A DNA stretch of 63,882 bases from Microbacterium sp. Marseille-Q6648. GTDB lineage: Bacteria; Actinomycetota; Actinomycetes; Actinomycetales; Microbacteriaceae. The position numbers were made by a program, and so were the translations under genes. Location: contig NZ_CALPBZ010000007.1 of NCBI RefSeq assembly GCF_943181415.1, positions 1 to 63,882 on the forward strand, given 5' to 3'. The notes under the pieces were generated by a model. The model was not told the DNA's origin, ran no database searches, and saw only the letters and a program-made list of their open reading frames with translations. This document shows positions 9,689 through 17,714 of this stretch, in pieces. How positions within the stretch are numbered: the first letter of the stretch is position 1; the number at the start of each line of letters is the position of its first letter.

Positions 9689-10273
9689 TCAGTGGTGGCC
9701 GGGGTCGACCAGCACGGCGTGATCGCTGTGGTCGGGCGCCATCAGACCCGCCTCCGTGGCCCCCAGCGCGGGCGTCACGATGCCGGCGACGACGAAGGCC
9801 GCCACCAGCAGCACCGACACGCGCGGCGTGGTCGGCTCGGCGGCATCCGATCCGGCATGGGTACGCATCGTGCGACCGCAGGCGGCGGCGACGGCGAGCA
9901 GAAGAACGGATGCCGCGGCCACGGCGATCACGCTGACGCGGCCGGGATCCACCAAGAGCGCTGTCGCCGACGCGGCGATGCCGACGACGGTTCCGACGAC
10001 ACCCGCCCGCGGGACGACGACGCGTCCGCGGGCGAGTGTCGCCGCTCCCCACCCGAGCGCCGCGGCACCGAGTGCGACCAGCAGGACGCCGATCCCCCGA
10101 ACGGCGAGTCCTCCCTCAGAACCGGTCACAGCTCCCGCGCCGAGCGCGATCTCGAGCAGACCCGCACCCCACGCGGCGACCGCGGACCAGGCCGGGGTCG
10201 CCGCGTGGGTGGTGGAGGAGCGGCCGGCAGGCTCCCTCAGCGTCCCGGCCGATCCCTCACGTGCGGTGGTCAT
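9689..10273 (-). CDS. integral membrane protein with a His-rich tail, 194 aa
   Basis: I recognise no family. The protein has about five hydrophobic segments, at roughly residues 27-50, 55-80, 88-107, 113-130 and 150-170. The C-terminus is short and contains several histidines and aspartates (APDHSDHAVL, then PGHH), possibly metal-binding or simply an exposed tail. It lies 11 bp downstream of the DUF4383 gene and is probably co-transcribed with it. A GAGG stands about 10 nt before the ATG. DUF4383 partners are usually small stress-associated membrane proteins, but no function can be assigned. Confidence 0.65.
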   Translation of the reverse strand: MTTAREGSAGTLREPAGRSSTTHAATPAWSAVAAWGAGLLEIALGAGAVTGSEGGLAVRGIGVLLVALGAAALGWGAATLARGRVVVPRAGVVGTVVGIAASATALLVDPGRVSVIAVAAASVLLLAVAAACGRTMRTHAGSDAAEPTTPRVSVLLVAAFVVAGIVTPALGATEAGLMAPDHSDHAVLVDPGHH

Positions 10274-10284
10274 GGCAGCAGACC

Positions 10285-10698
10285 TCAGACGGTCCGTGCG
10301 TTGTTGCGGACGTTGCGCTCGGCACCGAGTCCGACGCCCAGCAGCACGATGGCGCTCGCCAGGTGCAGGAAGTGGTCGAACGTGTTCAGCGCGAGGATGT
10401 TCAGCGCGGTGCCGACGAGGAAGAACCCGACGATGCCGAGCAGCAGGTAGACCGCGCCGACGGCGGTGTTGACCGACTTGGCCGCGGGGACGCTCTTGAG
10501 CCCGGCGATGAGCAGCGCGGCGCCGATCAGCAGGTGGGCGATGTTGTGGAGCGGGTTGACCTCGAAGATGCCGAGGAGCAGGCCGCCGTCGGTGGCGATG
10601 AAGCCCACACCGCTGGTGACGGTGAAGCCGAGCAGGCCGACGAGCAGGTAGACGGCGCCGAAGATGGTGGCGACGAGGCGATTCGGTGACGAGCCCAT
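10285..10698 (-). CDS. DUF4383 four-helix membrane protein, 137 aa
   Basis: Four predicted transmembrane helices. The DUF4383 hallmarks are present: an N-terminal AxIFGAVYLLVG-type helix, the NPLHNIAHLLIGAALL segment with conserved Asn/His, and a second FDHFLHLASAIVLLGVG segment repeating the pattern, as if by internal duplication. The family is common in actinobacteria and uncharacterised. Strong ribosome-binding site AGGAGG before the ATG. First gene of a probable two-gene minus-strand operon. Confidence 0.85.
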   Translation of the reverse strand: MGSSPNRLVATIFGAVYLLVGLLGFTVTSGVGFIATDGGLLLGIFEVNPLHNIAHLLIGAALLIAGLKSVPAAKSVNTAVGAVYLLLGIVGFFLVGTALNILALNTFDHFLHLASAIVLLGVGLGAERNVRNNARTV

Positions 10699-10815
10699 GG
10701 GGATCCTCCTGGTGGTTGTGGCGGCCGGTGCCGCGTCTATCGATGTGTTCGTACTGCTGTGCGTATCGGTTTGGTCGTGCTCGGCATCCGCACCTGCCGT
10801 GACCTGGGTGTGACA

Positions 10816-10845
10816 GAGGGCCCCCGAGTACTCTCCGAGGCCCTC
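10816..10845 (-). terminator. hairpin downstream of the 71-aa gene
   Basis: GAGGGCC (10816-10822) pairs with GGCCCTC (10839-10845) across a 16-nt loop. It sits 28 bp beyond the stop of the minus-strand gene at 10874-11089, where a terminator is expected. There is no T-run. Confidence 0.4.
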
Positions 10846-10873
10846 CGTTATGCGCCGCGTCCGCGGCGGGTCT

Positions 10874-11089
10874 TCAGTCGCGCAAGTCCTCGCGGAAGTC
10901 GTTGCGCCGGTGCACCGAGTCGCGCTCGGCTTCGGCGCGCTTGACGTCTGCCTCGGCCTTCTTCACCTCGGCCTCGGCCTGGACCTCGTCGCTCTTGTCG
11001 CTCATGCGGTCGGTTGCGTCGTCCCACGTGTCCTTGATCTTCTCGCCGACGGCCTCGGCCGTCTTCTTCGCGTCGTCCAGGAATCCCAT
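10874..11089 (-). CDS. small charged helical protein, 71 aa
   Basis: Highly charged and Lys/Glu/Asp-rich. It begins MGFLDDAKKTAEAVGEKIKD and continues as one long amphipathic helix with heptad-like AEADVKRAEAERD repeats. The composition is like CsbD/LEA-type stress proteins, but I cannot place it in a defined family. Ribosome-binding site GGAAGGAAG before the ATG and its own hairpin terminator suggest a separate, perhaps strongly expressed, unit. Confidence 0.65.
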   Translation of the reverse strand: MGFLDDAKKTAEAVGEKIKDTWDDATDRMSDKSDEVQAEAEVKKAEADVKRAEAERDSVHRRNDFREDLRD

Positions 11090-11286
11090 GGTCTTCTTCC
11101 TTCCGCGCTCCCGTCGCTCTGGTGGCGACGTCGTGCCTTGACGCTACGGCCCGGCGAGCTGGGCGAAGAGGGCTTGCGCGCGAATCGGCCGGGCTGGTAT
11201 GCGCCGCGCCCGGTCGGCTCGCGAGTCGGTGGGCGGGCGTCGGAAGCCGGGGCACCCGGTAGCCTCTTTCCAGGAGGTGGAGGCGG

Positions 11287-11931
11287 ATGGGCAAGACCGC
11301 GGATGCCATCGCCGAGGGCGTCTCGATCGCATCGGCCGCGGCACGGCTGGCGGTTCGCAACCGCATCCTCGTCGAGACCATCGCCCGCGACGCGCACTTC
11401 GACGCCGAAGCGTTCGCGACGCTCGCCCGCGAGATCCTCATCGCGCTGGCCGACGAGCAGGCCGCGGCGGCGGATCTCGCGCGCCGCCAGCGCAAGAAGG
11501 CGTGGGGGAAGTTCAGCGACCCCGACGGCACGCACGATTATCGCGACCGCGACATGCGCAACCTCCGGAAGCGCCATCGGCTCTACCGCGGCGTGGCCAA
11601 AGAACTGCGGCGGCGGGCCGACGACCCCGAGGCGATCCGGCAGCTGATCGAGTCCTCGCGCGAGTCCGCATGGGGTGATGTCGAGGCCAACCTGCAGAGG
11701 CGACTGTCGGTCGAGGGGATGCGTCCCGACCTCGACCCGGACTACGACCGCATGCGCGCGGCGCGCATGCAATCGCTGCGCCTGGTCGATCTTCCCCGCC
11801 TCGCCGCGCACCGGCGCGGCGCGCGCTCGGGAGCCGACGGAGAGCCTCGCGCCGGAGCAGAGGAGATCGCCCTCGACCCCTCGCCCGCGCCGCGCGCGGG
11901 GGGCATCGACCTCACCGAGCTGGACGCCTGA
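11287..11931 (+). CDS. conserved hypothetical protein, 214 aa
   Basis: Mostly helical and charged. The N-terminal half (AIAEGVSIASAAARLAV to EILIALADEQAAAADLA) looks like a helical bundle. It is followed by KKAWGKFSDPDGTHDYRDRD and RLYRGVAKELRRRADD, and the last 45 residues are Ala/Pro/Gly-rich and probably disordered. I do not recognise the family. CAGGAGGTGGAGGCGG directly precedes the ATG, a strong Shine-Dalgarno region. It is the gene just before the tRNA-Arg. Confidence 0.65.
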   Translation: MGKTADAIAEGVSIASAAARLAVRNRILVETIARDAHFDAEAFATLAREILIALADEQAAAADLARRQRKKAWGKFSDPDGTHDYRDRDMRNLRKRHRLYRGVAKELRRRADDPEAIRQLIESSRESAWGDVEANLQRRLSVEGMRPDLDPDYDRMRAARMQSLRLVDLPRLAAHRRGARSGADGEPRAGAEEIALDPSPAPRAGGIDLTELDA

Positions 11932-12019
11932 GAGGGCACGCCCGGGATTCGGGCCCGATTCGCGCGGATGCCGGACGTCGGCTATTCTGGACGCTGGTGT
12001 GCGCGAGAGCGAACACCGC

Positions 12020-12092
12020 GCGCCTCTAGCTCAATGGATAGAGCATCTGACTACGGATCAGAAGGTTGGGGGTTCGAGTCCCTCGAGGCGCA
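12020..12092 (+). tRNA. tRNA-Arg (anticodon ACG)
   Basis: 73 nt fold into a full cloverleaf. The acceptor stem is GCGCCTC/GAGGCGC with discriminator A, the D-arm TAGCTCAATGGATAGAGCA, the anticodon arm CTGACTACGGATCAG with ACG, and the T-arm GGGGGTTCGAGTCCCTC. The CCA end is not encoded. A34 would be edited to inosine to read CGN codons. A strong terminator follows at 12112. Confidence 0.97.
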
Positions 12093-12111
12093 CACTGTGT
12101 TGAGACAGTGA

Positions 12112-12145
12112 AGAACGGCCCGCTTCGGCGGGCCGTTCTGCTGTT
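12112..12145 (+). terminator. strong terminator after tRNA-Arg
   Basis: A 12-bp perfect stem, AGAACGGCCCGC (12112-12123) with GCGGGCCGTTCT (12128-12139), is closed by a stable TTCG tetraloop and followed by a T-containing tail. It lies 19 bp beyond the tRNA. It may also stop transcription coming from the opposite side, since the minus-strand amylosucrase gene ends at 12176. Confidence 0.85.
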
Positions 12146-12175
12146 CGGCGGCGTGTCGCGCTGCCGCTGCCGGTC

Positions 12176-14080
12176 TCACCAGAGCGGGTCGACGCGCAGC
12201 CAGGTGAACCGGTGAGCGCCGAGGAAGACGCCGTCGTCGAGGTCCACCGCGGCCCCGCTGAGGATGTCGACCGCGTGACGCTCGAATCCCGAGAGCGTCA
12301 GCGGGTCGATGAACACCGGGTCGTCTCCGACGTTGGCGAGCACGAGAACGCGCTCCTCCCACGGCTCGGCGCCCGGACGCTGATAACCCAGGACCCCCGG
12401 GTGAGGGCAGTGGAAGGGGATGAGCGCATTGCCGCCGAATTCCGGGGTCGCCTTCCGTGCGGCGATGAGCTTCGTCAGCCGCGCGTAGAGGCGTCCGGCC
12501 GGTGTCGACGGATCGTTGCGCTGCGCGTACAGCCCATCGGGTCGATGAGGCCGATGGACCCAGCGGCTGTCACCCGCCTCGGACTGGTTCTGGCGGTAGG
12601 TGTAGTCGTTGAGCTGACCGACCTCGTCGCCGAGGTAGAGCAGCGGCATCCCGCCCGTCGACATCGCGATGGCGTGGGCGAGGACGACTCGATCCTCGCC
12701 CCCGGCGTCGCCGGATTCGATCCCGGCGAGCGACGCGGTGGTGCCGGTGACGCGGGCGTCGCCGGTCTTCGGGTTCTCCTGGAAGGGCACGCCGCGCGCG
12801 AACGAGCCGGCGGCGCCCTTGACGAAGAAGTCGTTCAGGAAGCGGCGGTGCGCGAAGCCGTCGACACCGTGCTGGGCGGCATCCTCATCGGCGAACGTCC
12901 ACCCGATGTCGTCGTGGCTGCGCACGTAGTTGACCCACGAGGTGCCGTCGGGCAGCGCGTGGCGGGTGTCGAGAGCCTGCTGCAGCAGCGTCGCGTCACG
13001 GGTGGCGAGGGCCTCCCACGTGAGCGCCATCTGCAGCGGGTTGTACGACAGCTGGCACTCCTCGGGAGAGATGTACTGGATCACCTCGTCGGGGTGGACG
13101 ATCGCCTCGGACTTGAACAGCAGCGACGGCGCGGCCATGCGAAGGACCGCGTTGAACGCCTGCAGCAGCAGATGCGCCTCGGGGAGCGACTCGCACGTGG
13201 TGCCCAGGCGCTTCCAGATGAACGCCACGGCGTCCATGCGCAGCACCTCGACGCCCTGGTTCGCCAGGAAGAGCATCTCGCCCGCCATGCCCCGGAACAC
13301 CGCGGGATTGGCATAGTTCAGGTCCCATTGGAAGTGATAGAACGTCGACCAGATCCAGCGGCCGTCCGGCAGCTGGATGAACGAGCCGGCGTGGTCGTCG
13401 GGGAAGATCTCGCGCGTGGTCTGCTCGTACGCGTCGGGCATCTCACGGTCGGGGAAGATGAGGTAGAAGTCCTCGTAGCCGGGCTCGCCCGCCACCGCCT
13501 TGCGTGCCCACTCGTGCTCGTCGCTGGTGTGGTTGAAGATGAAGTCGACCACGAGTGAGATGCCCGCCAGCCGCAGGTCGGCGGCGAGTGCGGCGAGGTC
13601 GGCCATCGTGCCCAGTCGCTCGTCGACCTTGCGGTAGCTCGAGACCGCGTAGCCGCCGTCGTTGTTGCCCTCGGGGCTGTCGAACAGCGGCATGAGGTGC
13701 AGGTAGGTGAGGCCGAGCTCCTGGAAGTAGGGGATCTGCTCCCGCACCCCCTGCAGGGTGCCGGCGTAGCGGTCGACGTAGCAGACGCCGCCCAGCATCC
13801 GCTCGGACAGGAACCACCTCGGGTCCTCGTCCCGCAGGCGGTCGCGTGCGCGCAGCTCAAGCGACCGGGCGCGCCAGGACGCCGCCGCCTCGGCGATCAC
13901 CGCGGCCAGCTGCTCGGCGGCGTCGGGACGGTCGCCGTAGAGCCTGCCGAACAGTGCATGAAGGCGGGGGAAGTGCTTCTCGACGCGGCGAGCGAACTCC
14001 TCGTCGACCCCGTGTTCGGTCTCGATCCGGTTCAGGATGCGCGCGGCTTCGGCCGCGGCATCCGTGTCGAGCCTCGTCAT
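12176..14080 (-). CDS. amylosucrase, GH13, 634 aa
   Basis: Makes alpha-1,4-glucan from sucrose with release of fructose. The length matches known amylosucrases (about 636). The N-terminal helical domain (about residues 1-90) precedes a (beta/alpha)8 barrel. The catalytic blocks are VEVLRMDAVAFIW (nucleophile Asp), LLFKSEAIVHPDE (acid/base Glu) and YVRSHDDIGWTF (third Asp). The last is characteristic of amylosucrase rather than ordinary amylases. Ribosome-binding site GGAGG before the ATG. No glycogen genes are adjacent. Sucrose hydrolase or isomerase activity is a lesser possibility. Confidence 0.88.
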   Translation of the reverse strand: MTRLDTDAAAEAARILNRIETEHGVDEEFARRVEKHFPRLHALFGRLYGDRPDAAEQLAAVIAEAAASWRARSLELRARDRLRDEDPRWFLSERMLGGVCYVDRYAGTLQGVREQIPYFQELGLTYLHLMPLFDSPEGNNDGGYAVSSYRKVDERLGTMADLAALAADLRLAGISLVVDFIFNHTSDEHEWARKAVAGEPGYEDFYLIFPDREMPDAYEQTTREIFPDDHAGSFIQLPDGRWIWSTFYHFQWDLNYANPAVFRGMAGEMLFLANQGVEVLRMDAVAFIWKRLGTTCESLPEAHLLLQAFNAVLRMAAPSLLFKSEAIVHPDEVIQYISPEECQLSYNPLQMALTWEALATRDATLLQQALDTRHALPDGTSWVNYVRSHDDIGWTFADEDAAQHGVDGFAHRRFLNDFFVKGAAGSFARGVPFQENPKTGDARVTGTTASLAGIESGDAGGEDRVVLAHAIAMSTGGMPLLYLGDEVGQLNDYTYRQNQSEAGDSRWVHRPHRPDGLYAQRNDPSTPAGRLYARLTKLIAARKATPEFGGNALIPFHCPHPGVLGYQRPGAEPWEERVLVLANVGDDPVFIDPLTLSGFERHAVDILSGAAVDLDDGVFLGAHRFTWLRVDPLW

Positions 14081-14240
14081 CGATCGCCTCCGATTGCGAT
14101 GCTAGCGCGGTGGTCGCACGCGCGGGCGGGCGCGTCCGCACTCCCGCAGTGTGAGGGTGGAGGCGGCGTGGGATGCGGCATCCTGCCCTCGCTTGGACGT
14201 GATGGCTGTGCAGATTGACGCGGGGGCGTAGCCTGGAGCG

Positions 14241-16130
14241 GTGAGCGCATACGTTTCGGCGTTCGAGCTGTTCTCCATCGGAGTAGGACCCTCGAGCTCC
14301 CACACCGTCGGCCCGATGCGGGCGGCACGGGACTTCGCCGTGCGCCTGCGCGAAGGCGGTCTGCTGTCCCGCGTGGCGCGGGTGGAGTGCACGCTGTTCG
14401 GTTCGCTCGGTGCGACCGGTCTCGGCCACGGCACCCCCGATGCCGTCGTGGCGGGTCTGCAAGGGCTCGAGCCCGAGACCGTGGACCCCGCCGCGGTGCG
14501 CGCGGCGTGGAGCGACTGGCCCGCGGGGGCCGACCTGATGCTCGCGGGGGAGCAGGCCGTGCCGTTCGCGAAGGACGACATCGCCTTCGCGCCGCGTACC
14601 CGGCTGCCTGGGCACCCGAATGCCCTGACCCTGATCGCCCGCGATGCGGACGGCGTCGTGGTCGCGGAAGAGACCTACTACTCGGTGGGCGGCGGGTTCA
14701 TCCGGCGCGACGGCGCGGCGGCGCAGGTAGCCTCGCATCGCTTCCCGCTGACGTTCGCCTCGGCCGAGGAGCTCCTCGCCGAGTGCGACGAGCGCGGCAT
14801 CACCTTCGCGGAGGCTGCGCGGCTCAACGAGGAGGCGCTGCGGACCGAGGCCGAGGTCGCCTCGGGGCTCGACGCGATCTGGGACGCCATGGCCGCGTGC
14901 GTGAACGCGGGGCTTCGCACCGGCGGCGAGCTGCCCGGGATGCTGCGGGTGAAGCGCCGGGCGTCGGCGATACGCGAGCAGCTCGAAGCCGCCGAGGCGT
15001 CGGGGCACCGCGAGCTTCCCGGCGAGTGGCTCGGCGCGTTCGCCCTCGCGGTCAATGAGGAGAACGCCGCCGGTGGACGGGTCGTCACCGCCCCCACCAA
15101 CGGCGCCGCGGGGATCGTGCCGGCCGTGGCGATGTACTGGTGGCGCTTCCTGGCCGACTCCGGCCTGGGCGCCGGCAACGCCGTCACCCCCTACGGCGAG
15201 CTCGTCGGCAGTGCGCTGCTCGGCTTCGGCGGCGCGGGTCGGTCGCCCGGCGGGCCGGCGGGCGGGCCGGGAGGCGCGCCCGGGTCGCTGGGTGAGCCTG
15301 GTCCTGCGCCCGGGTCGTTGGGTGAGCCGGGTTCTGCGCCCGGGTCGCTGGGCGAGCCCGGTTCTGCGCCCGGGTCGTTGGGCGAGCCCGGTTCTGCGCC
15401 CGGGTCGCTGGGCGAGCCCGGTTCTGCGCCCGGGTCGCTGGGCGAGCCCGGTTCTGCGCCCGGGTCGCTGGGGGAGCCTGGTTCTTCCCCCCGGTCGCTG
15501 AGCGAGCGCGGTTCTGCACCCGGGTCGTTGGGCGAGCGCGGTTCTTCCCCCCGGTCGCTGAGCGAGCGCGGTTCTTCCCCCCGGTCGTTGGGCGAGCGCG
15601 GTTCTTCCCCCCCGTCGCTGAGCGAGCCCGGAGGGCGAGACGAAGCGCCCGAGTCGATCTCCGACGAAGCGGTCGCCGAGGCGAACCGCCGTCGCGGCAT
15701 CCGTCGTTTTCTGCTCACCGCGACCGCGCTGGGTTCGCTGTTCAAAGCGAATGCGTCGATCTCGGGAGCCGAGGGCGGCTGCCAGGCCGAGGTCGGATCC
15801 GCGTGCGCGATGGCCGCGGGCGGGCTGACGGCGGTGATGGGCGGGACCAACCGGCAGATCGAGAACGCCGCCGAGATCGCGATGGAGCACCACCTGGGCC
15901 TGACGTGCGATCCCGTGGGCGGGCTCGTGCAGATCCCGTGCATCGAGCGCAACGCGATCGCCGCCTCGACCGCCGTCACCGCGGCCCGGCTGGCTCTGCG
16001 CGGCGACGGCTCGCACTACGTCTCGCTCGACGCCGTGGTCGAGACGATGCGCCAGACCGGGATCGACATGTCGACCAAGTACAAGGAGACCAGCGAGGGC
16101 GGCCTCGCGGTGAACGTCATCGAGTGCTGA
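14241..16130 (+). CDS. sdaA: L-serine ammonia-lyase with a long repeat insertion, 629 aa
   Basis: Iron-sulfur L-serine dehydratase (serine to pyruvate and ammonia) of the single-chain type, normally about 460 residues. The beta domain (FSIGVGPSSSHTVGP) leads; the alpha domain holds VVTAPTNGAAGIVPAV and ISGAEGGCQAEVGSAC. The presumed [4Fe-4S] ligands are Cys514, Cys556 and Cys567. Their 42/11 spacing matches, as I recall, the Legionella enzyme, so the core is intact. Between residues about 330 and 480 lies an extra segment built from twelve decapeptides (residues 344-463). The GTG start is 6 nt after TAGCCT, indicating a leaderless mRNA. Confidence 0.9.
   Translation: MSAYVSAFELFSIGVGPSSSHTVGPMRAARDFAVRLREGGLLSRVARVECTLFGSLGATGLGHGTPDAVVAGLQGLEPETVDPAAVRAAWSDWPAGADLMLAGEQAVPFAKDDIAFAPRTRLPGHPNALTLIARDADGVVVAEETYYSVGGGFIRRDGAAAQVASHRFPLTFASAEELLAECDERGITFAEAARLNEEALRTEAEVASGLDAIWDAMAACVNAGLRTGGELPGMLRVKRRASAIREQLEAAEASGHRELPGEWLGAFALAVNEENAAGGRVVTAPTNGAAGIVPAVAMYWWRFLADSGLGAGNAVTPYGELVGSALLGFGGAGRSPGGPAGGPGGAPGSLGEPGPAPGSLGEPGSAPGSLGEPGSAPGSLGEPGSAPGSLGEPGSAPGSLGEPGSAPGSLGEPGSSPRSLSERGSAPGSLGERGSSPRSLSERGSSPRSLGERGSSPPSLSEPGGRDEAPESISDEAVAEANRRRGIRRFLLTATALGSLFKANASISGAEGGCQAEVGSACAMAAGGLTAVMGGTNRQIENAAEIAMEHHLGLTCDPVGGLVQIPCIERNAIAASTAVTAARLALRGDGSHYVSLDAVVETMRQTGIDMSTKYKETSEGGLAVNVIEC
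15271..15630 (+). repeat. twelve 30-bp tandem repeats inside sdaA
   Basis: Twelve units with an exact 30-bp period encode G-(S/P)-(A/S)-P-(G/R)-S-L-(G/S)-E-(P/R). The central units (15331-15450) are nearly identical, differing only at a ctg/ttg position, while the outer ones diverge, as expected of slippage or unequal exchange. The last five units alternate GGTCGCTGAGCGAGCGCG variants. The array runs into 15631-15653, which reads GAGGGCGAGACGAAGCGCCC and resembles the intergenic element at 24260-24292. Confidence 0.95.
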
Positions 16131-16200
16131 CGTCGCGGCCTGGGTTGCGGTGGGGCGGGGGACGAGTGCTGACCGCGCGGCATGGCTTGCGGGGTGGTCG
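16122..16200 (+). repeat. imperfect 42-bp direct repeat over the sdaA stop codon
   Basis: CGAGTGCTGAC at 16122 and again at 16164, each followed by similar GC-rich sequence, form a two-copy repeat with a period of 42 bp. The first copy contains the sdaA stop codon. Nothing else is evident in the 262-bp gap to 16393 except degenerate GGCGACATGTGCG-type sequence near 16301, related to the repeats at 17715-18026. Confidence 0.6.
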
Positions 16201-16392
16201 CGTCGGGGGTCGGCGCGATCGACGTGACGCTATCTGCGGCCATCGCCCGCGATCATCGCCGATTGCGCCAGGTCCCCGCGGCGTCGCTCGCTGAGCTTGG
16301 CGACATGTGCGATTCCGCGCGCGTGATGCAGCATGCGGCGCCCATCGACCGGCGCGGCATCGACCGGCGCGGACTGGCGTCTGCGAGGCATC

Positions 16393-17442
16393 TCACCCGC
16401 GCCATCCTGTCCGGCGGAGGCCGTCGCGGATGAGGCCGACTGCCGTGCCGGCATCCGGATAGAGATCTCGCGCCGCGAGGCGCAGCACCGTCCAGCCCAA
16501 CTCCGCGTACGTCCGGTGCTTCTCGATGTCGCGATGCCACTGTGCCCGGTCGATCCGATGGTGGCCTCCCTCGTACTCCACCAGCAATCGCCACTGTTCG
16601 AAGGCGAGTTCCGTGACGCCGACCAGCTCGCGAGTCGGAGCGCGCACCTCGAAGTCGAGCGTCGGGTCGGGAAGGCCGGCGCGCGCCACCGCCAACCGCA
16701 GGCGGGTCTCGGCACTGGACGCGCAGCCGACCCTGACGAGGGGCAGCGCCGTGATCAGAGGGTCGAGTCCCGATATCCGCGGCGCGCGCACGGCGGCGCG
16801 AAGATCATCGAGGCTTGCGAGCGACGACGCAGGGTCTCCCCGCCGCCCGTCGGACGTGCGCGGAACGTGGACGAGCGCATCGCCCGCCGCGATCAGGTCA
16901 TCCATCGTGAGGATGCCGCCGAGCTGAGCCCACGTGGATGCCGGGCTGGAGACGACGAAGCCGTCGCGCTCGCGCCGCGGCGCGACGTCTTCGCGGCGCT
17001 GTCGCGCCGCCACCCCGGCGGTCCGTGGTGCGCGATGGGGTGGGGGAACGATGAGCTCGACCGGACGCGGCTCGTGCACGCGCTGGTCGGGGTTCCACCG
17101 GCCTCGCAGCGCGGATATCGGAAGGGGCAGACCCCAGATCGCGGCCGCGGTGACATTGGAGAACACGGCCGGCCCCGGCATGACCTTTGCGTAGGCGCGT
17201 GCTCGCAGGAGCAGGTCGAACCGACGAGTGTGCGCTTCGCGTGCGAGCGGAGACCGGTCGTCGTCAGGGTCGTCCGGCGTCTGGGCAGCCGAGCTCCGAA
17301 CGCGCACGCCGGGGAAAGGCACGAGCAGATCGGGGCTGCGAAGTCGTGCCAGGGTCGCGCCTGCGGCGATAGCCTCGCCCACTGTGAAGACGTCGCCCAG
17401 GATGTCCGGCAGTGGGCTGGGGCGACGGGGCATGCGGTCCAT
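16393..17442 (-). CDS. DUF559 endonuclease-like protein with AbiEi-type N-terminus, 349 aa
   Basis: The C-terminal 90 residues form a DUF559/Vsr-like PD-(D/E)XK fold: ELAFEQWRLLVEYEGGHHR, then WHRDIEKHRTYAELGWTVLRL. The N-terminus (DVFTVGEAIAAGATLARLRS) is the winged-helix type found in AbiEi-like antitoxins, and the middle has SSPASTWAQLG and AAIWGLPLP blocks. Actinobacteria carry many solitary copies of such proteins, of unknown function. The start is chosen at ATG 17442, behind CGGGGAC; the frame stays open upstream but runs into repeats. The gene is flanked on both sides by members of a repeat family. Confidence 0.75.
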   Translation of the reverse strand: MDRMPRRPSPLPDILGDVFTVGEAIAAGATLARLRSPDLLVPFPGVRVRSSAAQTPDDPDDDRSPLAREAHTRRFDLLLRARAYAKVMPGPAVFSNVTAAAIWGLPLPISALRGRWNPDQRVHEPRPVELIVPPPHRAPRTAGVAARQRREDVAPRRERDGFVVSSPASTWAQLGGILTMDDLIAAGDALVHVPRTSDGRRGDPASSLASLDDLRAAVRAPRISGLDPLITALPLVRVGCASSAETRLRLAVARAGLPDPTLDFEVRAPTRELVGVTELAFEQWRLLVEYEGGHHRIDRAQWHRDIEKHRTYAELGWTVLRLAARDLYPDAGTAVGLIRDGLRRTGWRG

Positions 17443-17493
17443 CGTCCCCGGCGGGCGCGGGCGGGTCTCGCGAAACCGGCGCAGGGGGAGAAA

Positions 17494-17563
17494 CCCGTTC
17501 GGAAGCGCCCCCGTGGAGAGCGCGGCGCACCCGTTCGGAAGCGCCCCTGTGGAGAGCGCGGCG
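17494..17563. repeat. two 36-bp direct repeats upstream of the DUF559 gene
   Basis: CCCGTTCGGAAGCGCCCC begins both copies (17494 and 17530), which differ by one base over 34 bp. They lie just upstream of the DUF559 start, in the region expected to hold its promoter. The surrounding 17564-17714 is very GC-rich with no credible gene. Confidence 0.75.
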
Positions 17564-17714
17564 GTGTGGCGGGCAAGGCGGTGGTGGCGGGGCGGCGGTG
17601 CGGCGGGGCGGTGGGGAGGGGCGGCGTGGTGGCATTGCAGGGGATTGGTCGCCATCTGCTGCTCGGTCCGTCCGTCGCCACATTCCCCGCCAACTCGGCC
17701 GACGAGCGTCGCCC

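Noticed and set aside
15271-15630. CRISPR-like array
   Set aside because: The units are directly adjacent with no spacers, stay in one reading frame within sdaA, and no cas genes are nearby.
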